From Burkholderia sp. Nafp2/4-1b (GTDB lineage Bacteria; Pseudomonadota; Gammaproteobacteria; Burkholderiales; Burkholderiaceae), in NCBI RefSeq assembly GCF_003635165.1, contig NZ_ML058604.1, positions 1 to 64,000 of the forward strand: a stretch of DNA of 64,000 bases, given 5' to 3'. The notes under the pieces were generated by a model. It had not been told where the DNA came from. It saw only the letters and a list, made by a program, of their open reading frames with translations, and made no database searches. A program made the translations under genes and the position numbers. The stretch's first letter is position 1, and the number at the start of each line of letters is the position of its first letter. This document shows, in pieces, positions 57,229-64,000 of the stretch.

Positions 57229-58026
57229 ATGACTGAACAATCGGCTGTATTCACGCTGAAGCAGGGCACGCTGCCGCTGCTGATCTCGATTCCGCACGCA
57301 GGCACCTACATTCCCGACGACATCGCCGCGACGATGACGCCCGACGCGCGCTTCGTCGACGATTGCGACTGGCACCTCGAGCGGCTGTACGGGTTCGCGG
57401 CGGCGCTCGGCGCGTCGATCCTCGTGCCGTCGCACGCGCGTTACGTCGTCGACCTGAACCGTCCGCCCGATAACGAGAACCTGTATCCGGGGCAGGACAC
57501 GACCGGGCTCGTGCCGGTCGACACGTTCGACAAGGCGCCGCTGTACCCGGCCGACGCGCTGCCGGGCGACGACGAGATCATGCGCCGCCGCGATCGCTAC
57601 TGGCGCCCGTACCACGATGCGCTGCAAGCCGAGATCGCACGGCTCAAGCGCGAGCACGGCCGCGTGCTCGTGTGGGAAGCGCATTCGATCCGCTCGCACG
57701 TGCCACGTTTCTTCGAAGGCCGCTTGCCCGACTTCAACTTCGGCACGTCGAGCGGCGCGAGCGCCGCGCCCGGCCTTGCCGAGGCGCTGGCCGCACGCGT
57801 GACCGCGCACGGTGGCTATACGGCGGCCGCCAACGGGCGTTTCAAAGGCGGCTACATCACGCGCCACTACGGCGTGCCCAGCACCGGCGTCGAAGCCGTG
57901 CAGCTCGAGCTGTCGCAGATCACCTACATGGAAGAGACGCGTCCGTACGCGTACGACGAAGCGCGCGCCGCGCAGATCGTGCCGCTGCTGCAGTCGCTCG
58001 TCGAAACGGCGCTCGCGCATCGCTGA
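57229..58026 (+). CDS. hutG: N-formylglutamate deformylase
   Basis: This 265-residue enzyme yields glutamate and formate from N-formylglutamate. Family motifs include SIPHAGTYIPDDIA, DDCDWHLERLYGF and WEAHSIRSHVPRFFEG. It lies 60 nt after hutF, last in the hut operon, and a terminator follows at 58120. Confidence 0.94.
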   Translation: MTEQSAVFTLKQGTLPLLISIPHAGTYIPDDIAATMTPDARFVDDCDWHLERLYGFAAALGASILVPSHARYVVDLNRPPDNENLYPGQDTTGLVPVDTFDKAPLYPADALPGDDEIMRRRDRYWRPYHDALQAEIARLKREHGRVLVWEAHSIRSHVPRFFEGRLPDFNFGTSSGASAAPGLAEALAARVTAHGGYTAAANGRFKGGYITRHYGVPSTGVEAVQLELSQITYMEETRPYAYDEARAAQIVPLLQSLVETALAHR

Positions 58027-58119
58027 TTCGCCGGCACGAGGCGCTCGGCACGCGGCAGCGCAGCGTGGCCTCGCGCCGCGGCGGGCGGGTGCATGAGCCG
58101 CACACCGACGCAGCGCACA

Positions 58120-58157
58120 AAACGGCATCGACCCCACCGGGCGATGCCGTTTTTTTC
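58120..58157 (+). terminator. Terminator of the hut operon
   Basis: AACGGCATCG, a 12-nt loop, CGATGCCGTT and a run of T form a clear intrinsic terminator 94 nt after hutG. Confidence 0.9.
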
Positions 58158-58180
58158 GTCTGAGCGATGCCGCGATCGAC

Positions 58181-58208
58181 ACCTGAAAATTTGACGCAAT
58201 TTTTAGGT
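58181..58208. promoter_or_regulatory. AT-rich palindromic operator upstream of the polyamine operon
   Basis: ACCTGAAAATT and its near-perfect mirror AATTTTTAGGT (10 of 11 pairs) are separated by 6 bp. The palindrome covers a TTGACG (58191-58196) that could be a -35, with TATAAG at 58211-58216 only 14 bp on, so the exact promoter is unclear. It is the only AT-rich block in a GC-rich region. Confidence 0.6.
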
Positions 58209-58219
58209 GATATAAGCTG

Positions 58220-58758
58220 AATGTCAGGAAGTCGTCACGCGCGCACCGGCTGCGACGGCGTCGATCAGCGCCGCACCGCGCCGAAATCCGCTGCGTGACA
58301 CCTTTCCGACGTGTCGCCGCGCGGCATTGCCGCGTCCGTTTCATCGCGACACGTGTCCTGCCTTCATCAGTCAGTCGAGTACGATCGTGAAAGCCGCCAG
58401 CCCATCGATACGCCGGACCCGAAGTCCGTCGGCGGGCGCGCCGCCTCAGGCCGGGCCGATCCGGCATGCTGATCGCGGCACGCGCGCCGCCCTCATACGC
58501 GAGCCTCGTTTCTTCGCTGTGTCCCATGGCGGCCTGCGCCGCTTCAACCTCGTTATCGCGCACGTGTTCAGCGCGGTGCAGTGCGACGGCAGCGCGTCGT
58601 TGTTGCCCTAGCGTCCTTTTCCGCTTTCGCATCGGGTTGCACCGCCCATTGCCGCGCCGCTCGCGCGGCACGATTCCGCTTGCGCGCGCGCCGCGTCGCC
58701 GCGGGCGTCCATCGTCTCGCGCGTCCGCACGCGTCGCGCGCTCATTGCGGAGGCGATC
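58220..58758 (+). other. Long untranslated leader or empty stretch before puuD
   Basis: About 540 bp separate the palindrome from puuD. Short open frames exist but have no ribosome site or recognisable family and look like high-GC background. I see no riboswitch, terminator or repeat. If transcription starts near 58220, the mRNA has an unusually long leader. Confidence 0.4.
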
Positions 58759-59565
58759 ATGCGACCGCGCCCGATCGTAGCCGTCACCGCCGACCGCATC
58801 ATGCGCGGAGCCCACCCGAACCACACGGCGGGGGAGAAGTATCTCGTCGCGCTGGCCGACGGCGCGGGCGCGCTCGCGTTCGTGTTGCCCGCGCTGGGCG
58901 CGCGTCAGCCGGTCGACGCGATCGTCGCGTCGATCGACGGGCTGCTGCTGACCGGCAGCTATTCGAACGTCGAGCCGCATCACTACGGCGGCCCGGCGAG
59001 TGCGCCCGACACGCTGCACGACCCCGCGCGCGATGCGACCGCGCTGCCGCTGATTCGCGCGGCGATCGACGCGGGCGTGCCTGTGCTCGCGATCTGCCGT
59101 GGCATGCAGGAGTTGAACGTCGCGTATGGCGGCACGCTGCATCAGCGGCTGCATGCGAGCGCCGGTTTCCATGATCATCGCGAGCGCGACGACGATCCGC
59201 TCGAGCGGCAGTACGGCCCCGCGCACCGCGTGCAGCTGGCGCCGGGCGGCCTGCTGCGACGGATCGCGCGCGGCGCGCCCCACGCGATGGTCAATTCGCT
59301 GCACGACCAGGGCATCGCGCGACTCGGCGCGGGGCTCGCGGTCGAAGCGAGCGCACCCGACGGGCTGATCGAGGCCGTCAGCGTGTGCGACGCGCGCGCA
59401 TTCGCGCTGGGCGTGCAGTGGCATCCCGAATGGCGCTACGCGGAACATCCGCTGTCGCGCGACCTCTTCGCGGCATTCGGCGCGGCGTGCCGCGCACACA
59501 TGACTCACCGCATTCATGCGGCCGGCGGCACCATGCCGTCGCCGGCCGCATCCGACATCGACTGA
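58759..59565 (+). CDS. puuD: Gamma-glutamyl-gamma-aminobutyrate hydrolase family protein
   Basis: This 268-residue class I glutamine-amidotransferase-like hydrolase (peptidase C26) has the nucleophile Cys in AICRGMQELN and the His-x-Glu pair in GVQWHPEW. It releases GABA from gamma-glutamyl-GABA in the glutamylated putrescine route. A GCGGAGG site precedes the ATG. It is first of puuD-puuA-spuC, with 12 nt to puuA. Confidence 0.88.
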   Translation: MRPRPIVAVTADRIMRGAHPNHTAGEKYLVALADGAGALAFVLPALGARQPVDAIVASIDGLLLTGSYSNVEPHHYGGPASAPDTLHDPARDATALPLIRAAIDAGVPVLAICRGMQELNVAYGGTLHQRLHASAGFHDHRERDDDPLERQYGPAHRVQLAPGGLLRRIARGAPHAMVNSLHDQGIARLGAGLAVEASAPDGLIEAVSVCDARAFALGVQWHPEWRYAEHPLSRDLFAAFGAACRAHMTHRIHAAGGTMPSPAASDID

Positions 59566-59577
59566 ACGAGGCCGATC

Positions 59578-60915
59578 ATGCAACCCGAACTGAGCGAATT
59601 CCTGCGTCAGCACCGCATCACCGAAGTCGAGGCGATCATTCCAGACATGGCCGGCATCGCGCGAGGCAAGATCATTCCGCGCAACAAGTTCGAGTCCGGC
59701 GAATCGATGCGCCTGCCGCAGGCCGTGATGGTGCAGACCGTCACCGGCGACTATCCGGAGGACGGCACGCTGACCGGCGTGACCGATCCCGACATGGTGT
59801 GCGTGCCCGATCCGTCGACCATCTGCCTGATTCCGTGGGCCGTCGACCCGACTGCGCAGGTGATCCACGATTGCGTGCATTTCGACGGCTCGCCGGTCGA
59901 GATCTCGCCGCGCTACGTGCTGCGCCGCGTGCTCGATCTTTACGAGGAGAAGGGCTGGCGGCCCGTCGTCGCGCCCGAGCTCGAGTTCTATCTGGTCGAC
60001 ATGAACGCCGATCCCGATCTGCCGTTGCGTCCGCCGGTCGGGCGCACGGGCCGCGCGGAAACCGGCCGTCAGTCGTATTCGATCGAGGCCGTCAACGAGT
60101 TCGATCCGCTGTTCGAGGACATCTACGAATATTGCGAGATGCAGGGCCTCGACATCGAGACGCTGATCCATGAGGTTGGGGCCGCGCAGATGGAGATCAA
60201 CTTCGTACACGGCGATGCGCTGTCGCTCGCCGACCAGGTATTTCTGTTCAAACGCACGGTGCGCGAGGCGGCGTTGCGTCACAACATGTACGCGACCTTC
60301 ATGGCCAAGCCGATGGAGAACGAGCCGGGCTCCGCGATGCACATTCACCAGAGCCTTGCCGATGCGCGCACCGGCGCCAACCTGTTCGCCGACGAAGGCG
60401 GTGTCGTGTCGCCGATGTTCCAGAGCTATCTCGCGGGGCTGCAGAAATACACGCCCGCGTTGATGCCGATCTTCGCGCCGTACATCAACTCGTATCGCCG
60501 GCTGTCGCGCTTCATGGCCGCACCGATCAACGTGCAGTGGGGCTACGACAACCGCACGGTCGGCTTTCGCATTCCGCAGTCGACGCCGGTTGCGCGGCGC
60601 ATCGAGAACCGGATTCCGGGTGTCGACTGCAATCCGTATCTTGCGTTCGCGGCAACGCTCGCGGCCGGCTATCTCGGTCTCACGCAGCAGCTCGCGCCGA
60701 CCGAGCCGATCGCGTCCGACGGCTACAACCTGCCGTACCAGCTGCCACGCAATCTCGAAGAGGGCATCTCGCTGATGGCCGCGTGCACGCCGCTCGCCGG
60801 CATTCTCGGCGACAAGTTCGTGAAGGCGTATCTGGCGCTGAAGGAAACCGAATACGAAGCGTTCTTCCGCGTGATCAGCTCGTGGGAGCGCCGCCATCTT
60901 CTTCTGCACGTTTGA
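59578..60915 (+). CDS. puuA: Gamma-glutamylpolyamine synthetase (glutamine synthetase family)
   Basis: This 445-residue protein is a GS-family ligase. Its metal and ATP motifs include VAPELEFYLV, AMHIHQSL, RIENRIPG and CNPYLAFAATLAAG. Within this operon it most likely joins glutamate to putrescine or another polyamine rather than making glutamine. It lacks the GlnA adenylylation context. Specificity among polyamines is not settled by sequence. Confidence 0.88.
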   Translation: MQPELSEFLRQHRITEVEAIIPDMAGIARGKIIPRNKFESGESMRLPQAVMVQTVTGDYPEDGTLTGVTDPDMVCVPDPSTICLIPWAVDPTAQVIHDCVHFDGSPVEISPRYVLRRVLDLYEEKGWRPVVAPELEFYLVDMNADPDLPLRPPVGRTGRAETGRQSYSIEAVNEFDPLFEDIYEYCEMQGLDIETLIHEVGAAQMEINFVHGDALSLADQVFLFKRTVREAALRHNMYATFMAKPMENEPGSAMHIHQSLADARTGANLFADEGGVVSPMFQSYLAGLQKYTPALMPIFAPYINSYRRLSRFMAAPINVQWGYDNRTVGFRIPQSTPVARRIENRIPGVDCNPYLAFAATLAAGYLGLTQQLAPTEPIASDGYNLPYQLPRNLEEGISLMAACTPLAGILGDKFVKAYLALKETEYEAFFRVISSWERRHLLLHV

Positions 60916-60943
60916 ACGTGCGGCACCGACTAGCGGAGGCAAC

Positions 60944-62338
60944 ATGACCGAACGAAACGAATCCGTCGCCGCACGGCCGACCGCCGAATACCGCGCGCTC
61001 GACGCCGCGCACCACATCCACCCGTTCTCGGACATGGGGACATTGAATCGAGCGGGCAGCCGCGTGATCGTGAAGGCCGACGGCGTGTATCTGTGGGACT
61101 CGGACGGCAACAAGGTGATCGACGGGATGGCCGGCCTCTGGTGCGTGAACGTCGGCTACGGCCGCAAGGAACTCGCCGACGCCGCGTATCGCCAGCTCCA
61201 GGAGCTGCCGTTCTACAACACGTTCTTCAAGACCACGCACCCGCCGGTGATCGAGCTGTCGGCGCTGCTGGCCGAAGTGACGCCCGCCGGCTTCAACCAC
61301 TTCTTCTATTGCAACAGCGGCTCGGAAGGCAACGACACCGTGCTGCGCCTCGTGCATCAGTACTGGCGCGTGCAGGGCAAGCCGCAGAAGAAATATGTGA
61401 TCTCGCGCAAGAATGGCTACCACGGCTCGACGATCGCCGGCGGCACGCTCGGCGGGATGGGCTACATGCACGAGCAGATGCCGTCGAAGGTCGAGCACAT
61501 CGTGCATATCGACCAGCCGTATTTCTTCGGCGAAGCCCAGGCCGGCGAAACGCCGGAAGCGTTCGGCCTCGCGCGTGCGCAGCAGCTCGAAGCGAAGATC
61601 CTCGAGCTCGGCGCGGAGAACGTCGCCGCGTTCATCGGCGAGCCGTTCCAGGGCGCGGGCGGCGTGATCTTCCCGCCGTCGACGTACTGGCCGGAAATCC
61701 AGCGGATCTGCCGCAAGTACGACATCCTGCTGGTCGCCGACGAAGTGATCGGCGGCTTCGGCCGTACCGGCGAATGGTTCGCGCATCAGCACTTCGGTTT
61801 CGAGCCGGACCTGATCACGATGGCGAAGGGCCTCACGTCGGGCTACGTGCCGATGGGCGCGGTCGGCATTCACGAGCGCATCGCGCGCCCGATCATCGAC
61901 AACGGCGAATTCAATCACGGCCTCACGTACTCGGGCCATCCGGTCGCGGCGGCCGTCGCGGTCGCGAACCTGAAGCTGCTGCGCGACGAAGGGATCGTCG
62001 AGCGCGTGAAGCGCGACATCGGGCCGTATTTCCAGCGCCGGCTGCGGGAAGCGCTCGGCGATCATCCGATCGTCGGCGAGATCGCGGGGGCAGGGCTGGT
62101 CGCCGGCGTTCAGCTCGCGCGCGATCGTGAACGGCGCGAGCGGTTCGATGGCAGCGTCGATATCGGCACGATCTGCCGCGACTTCTGCTTCAACGGCAAT
62201 CTGATCATGCGCGCGACCGGCGACCGGATGCTGCTGTCGCCGCCGCTCGTGATCCGCGAGCAGGAGGTCGACGAGATCGTCGACAAGGCGAAGCGCGCAT
62301 TCGATGCGACGGCGGAACGGGTGGGGCGGGCACGGTAG
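60944..62338 (+). CDS. spuC: Polyamine:pyruvate aminotransferase
   Basis: This 464-residue class III PLP aminotransferase has YHGSTIAGGTLGGMG, LLVADEVIGGFGRTG and the PLP lysine in TMAKGLTSGYVPMG. It resembles putrescine (spermidine)-pyruvate transaminases of pseudomonads (SpuC). It lies 28 nt after puuA with a GGAGG site. Beta-alanine-type transaminase is the alternative call. Confidence 0.85.
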   Translation: MTERNESVAARPTAEYRALDAAHHIHPFSDMGTLNRAGSRVIVKADGVYLWDSDGNKVIDGMAGLWCVNVGYGRKELADAAYRQLQELPFYNTFFKTTHPPVIELSALLAEVTPAGFNHFFYCNSGSEGNDTVLRLVHQYWRVQGKPQKKYVISRKNGYHGSTIAGGTLGGMGYMHEQMPSKVEHIVHIDQPYFFGEAQAGETPEAFGLARAQQLEAKILELGAENVAAFIGEPFQGAGGVIFPPSTYWPEIQRICRKYDILLVADEVIGGFGRTGEWFAHQHFGFEPDLITMAKGLTSGYVPMGAVGIHERIARPIIDNGEFNHGLTYSGHPVAAAVAVANLKLLRDEGIVERVKRDIGPYFQRRLREALGDHPIVGEIAGAGLVAGVQLARDRERRERFDGSVDIGTICRDFCFNGNLIMRATGDRMLLSPPLVIREQEVDEIVDKAKRAFDATAERVGRAR

Positions 62339-62451
62339 TGACGCGCGACGCTTCGATTGCGGATGGTCGAAGTGTCGTCATTCGCCGCGCCGGGCACGCG
62401 CGTAAGGAAGCGGCAGGGGAGGCGGGCCGCAGAAGCGCGACCGCAAAACGA

Positions 62452-62483
62452 AAAGGGCCTGCGTCGTGAGACGCAGGCCCTTG
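62452..62483. terminator. Bidirectional terminator between spuC and tRNA-Val
   Basis: AAGGGCCTGCGTC, loop GTGA, GACGCAGGCCCTT is a perfect hairpin with an A-run on one side and TGAATTCTTT on the other. It ends the polyamine operon and the tRNA transcript. Confidence 0.9.
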
Positions 62484-62490
62484 AATTCTT

Positions 62491-62565
62491 TGGTGGGCGG
62501 TACTGGGATCGAACCAGTGACCCCTGCCGTGTGAAGGCAGTGCTCTACCGCTGAGCTAACCGCCC
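62491..62565 (-). tRNA. tRNA-Val (anticodon CAC)
   Basis: The minus strand folds as a 75-nt tRNA: acceptor GGGCGGT/ACCGCCC with encoded CCA, D arm GCTCAGCGGTAGAGC, anticodon loop TTCACAC (anticodon CAC) and T arm CTGGTTCGATCCCAG. It reads GUG, a major valine codon in this GC-rich genome. Confidence 0.96.
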
Positions 62566-62648
62566 AAAGAAGAAAAGATTATGTCAGGGTTTTCGGGGTT
62601 CGTAAAGTACTTTCTTCAAATATTTTTCAGGCCCACGCAAACAGTGCG

Positions 62649-63131
62649 TCAGCCGGCCGTCGACGCCTCGACGAGATCGAGGATCGAGCCGTCGCGCTTG
62701 AGCGTCGCGAGCACGATGCTCGAATTGATCGACATCACGCCCGTCGCGCGGTGCAGTCGATTGATCACGAAGTCGGAGTAGTGATCGAGGTCGCGTGCAC
62801 GCACCGTCAGCACGTAGTTCGAGCCGCCCGTCACGATCTGCGCGGCAATGACTTCCGGCCATTGCCGGATCGCCTCCACGAACCGGTCGTGCCACTCAGG
62901 CACGTCCGGCCGCATCGATACGTGCACCAGCGCCTCGAACGCGACGCCGACCTTCTTCGGGTCGATCGTGCAGCGGTAGCCCGAAATGGCGCCGCGTTCC
63001 TCGAGCAGCTTCACGCGCCGCAGGCATGCGGACGGCGACAGCGCGACCGCGTTCGCGAGGTCCTGGTTGCTGATGCGGCCGTCCGTCTCGAGGTGCCGGA
63101 GGATCCGCATGTCGGTTCTATCGAGGGTCAT
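62649..63131 (-). CDS. Lrp/AsnC-family transcriptional regulator
   Basis: This 160-residue protein has an N-terminal helix-turn-helix (ISNQDLANAVALSPSACLRR) and a C-terminal RAM ligand domain (GGSNYVLTVRARDLDHYSDF). It is divergent from an aromatic aminotransferase gene with 193 bp between, so it probably senses an amino acid and controls that gene. Confidence 0.9.
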   Translation of the reverse strand: MTLDRTDMRILRHLETDGRISNQDLANAVALSPSACLRRVKLLEERGAISGYRCTIDPKKVGVAFEALVHVSMRPDVPEWHDRFVEAIRQWPEVIAAQIVTGGSNYVLTVRARDLDHYSDFVINRLHRATGVMSINSSIVLATLKRDGSILDLVEASTAG

Positions 63132-63324
63132 TTCGCAGAATCCCGTGAATTTTGAGATGGTAGGCGCAGACTCTACTGCAATCGGCGTGATTCGTCATCG
63201 AAAAGTGAAGCTCATTCTATTTCGTCCTCGATAACATGCGCTCCATGCCTCGATCGCCCGGCGCGACGCGATGTCGTGCCGCCGGCCGGCTCGCCGCGCC
63301 TTCAACTCCTGACGTCATTCCGCC

Positions 63325-64000
63325 ATGTACGACCATATTCCCGCCTATCCGGGCGACCCGATCCTGTCGCTGTTCCAGGCGTTCCAGCAGGACGCGCATC
63401 CGCACAAGGTCAACCTCAGCATCGGTCTCTACTACGACGACGCGGGCCGCATCCCGGTGCTGGAAAGCACGCGTATCGCGGCCGAGCGCCAGCGCGAAGC
63501 CGGCGCGCCGCATACGTATCTGCCGATGGAAGGGCTTGCCGCGTATCGGCAGGGCGTGCAGCGCCTCGTGTTCGGTGCCGACTGCGCGGCGCTCGCGCAA
63601 GGCCGTATCGCGACGCTGCAGACGCTCGGCGGCTCGGGCGCGCTGCGGCTCGGCGCGGAATTCGTGAAGCGCTATTTCCCCGACAGCGCGATCTGGATCA
63701 GCGATCCGACGTGGGACAACCATCGCGTGATCTTCTCGGCGGCCGGCGTCGACGTGCACACGTATCCGTACTACGACGAAGCGCGCAACGACCTGCGCGT
63801 GGACGCGATGCTCGCGGCGCTGGAGGCACTGCCCGCGCGCAGCGTCGTGCTGCTGCAGCCGTGCTGTCACAACCCGACGGGCCTCGATCCCGGCCGCGAT
63901 GCGTGGCGCGCGGTGATCGACGTGCTCGTGCGACGCGGGCTGATTCCCTTCGTCGACATGGCGTACCAGGGCTTCGGCGACGGGCTCGACGACGATGCAT
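63325..64000 (+). CDS. Aromatic/aspartate aminotransferase, 5' part (runs off the window)
   Basis: An ATG at 63325 opens a frame of 225 codons that continues past the right edge. The product starts MYDHIPAYPGDPILSLFQAF and contains SIGLYYDDAGRIPVL, PCCHNPTGLDP and MAYQGFGDG, the class I aminotransferase pattern of TyrB. It is a paralogue of the tyrB at 4648-5847. Divergence from an AsnC-type gene suggests amino-acid control. The PLP lysine lies beyond the edge. Confidence 0.88.
   Translation, partial: MYDHIPAYPGDPILSLFQAFQQDAHPHKVNLSIGLYYDDAGRIPVLESTRIAAERQREAGAPHTYLPMEGLAAYRQGVQRLVFGADCAALAQGRIATLQTLGGSGALRLGAEFVKRYFPDSAIWISDPTWDNHRVIFSAAGVDVHTYPYYDEARNDLRVDAMLAALEALPARSVVLLQPCCHNPTGLDPGRDAWRAVIDVLVRRGLIPFVDMAYQGFGDGLDDDA

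Noticed and set aside
58191..58216. TTGACG / TATAAG as a standard promoter
   Set aside because: The spacer is only 14 bp, too short for a normal sigma-70 promoter.
58327..58611. Short frames in the leader before puuD
   Set aside because: No ribosome site, no recognisable family and composition like background; several frames overlap equally well.
57214..61113. Very long open frame on the minus strand opposite hutG, puuD and puuA
   Set aside because: It is antisense to well-recognised enzymes, contains no known domain and is rich in Arg, Ala and His, as expected for the reverse frame of high-GC genes.

Overview
The window is a stretch of high-GC, gene-dense chromosome that reads as Burkholderia (betaproteobacteria, most likely the B. 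cepacia complex). The clues are the 5S rRNA sequence, the DUF3563 small protein, the FtrABCD ferrous-iron transporter, the hemP and bfd-tonB-exbBD iron loci, the HutF/HutG form of histidine degradation, and short 8-bp tandem arrays between genes. No phage, insertion sequence, integrase or CRISPR array was seen, so this is mostly core chromosome with a few accessory catabolic islands. Genus and species are inferred from gene content, not from a database search.

Layout: 1-200 is the 3' end of an rRNA operon (5S plus terminator). 0.3-8.2 kb holds housekeeping and metabolic genes (cueR, rlmJ, an aldo/keto reductase, bdhA, tyrB, uvrB). 8.2-19.4 kb is rich in iron genes: ftrABCD, hemP with a likely 3'UTR small RNA, bfd, an unlisted 20-residue membrane peptide, tonB-exbB-exbD and bacterioferritin. 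Three promoters there carry visible Fur boxes. Pirin, LysR and murI genes are interspersed. 19.6-27.5 kb carries class I fumarase, a YqhA-type membrane protein, a DMT permease, acs and a two-subunit Na+/acetate-type symporter. 27.6-35 kb has tRNA-Ser, a HAD phosphatase, a desaturase with its divergent AraC regulator, an MFS-lactonase pair behind a FadR-type operator, and a LuxR regulator.

35.2-43 kb is the most interesting part. cysD and a fused cysN-cysC make PAPS. They are transcribed away from a four-gene operon encoding a DUF1214 protein, a PAPS-type sulfotransferase, a short-chain dehydrogenase and a DHH-family phosphoesterase. A perfect 19-bp inverted repeat lies between the two operons, and an SRPBCC ligand-binding protein gene converges on the far end. 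I read this as a candidate self-contained sulfation locus: sulfate activation, transfer to a hydrophobic alcohol-like acceptor, and possible removal of the PAP by-product.

43-49.6 kb has photolyase, an MFS permease with a coupled 40-residue peptide, a LysR regulator, an alpha/beta hydrolase and a phosphopantetheinyl transferase. 49.9-58 kb is a complete hut operon (H, C, U, D, I, F, G) with two HutC-like operators. 58.7-62.3 kb is a polyamine operon (puuD, puuA, spuC) behind an AT-rich palindrome. The window ends with tRNA-Val, an AsnC/Lrp regulator and the 5' part of a second aromatic aminotransferase gene that runs off the edge.
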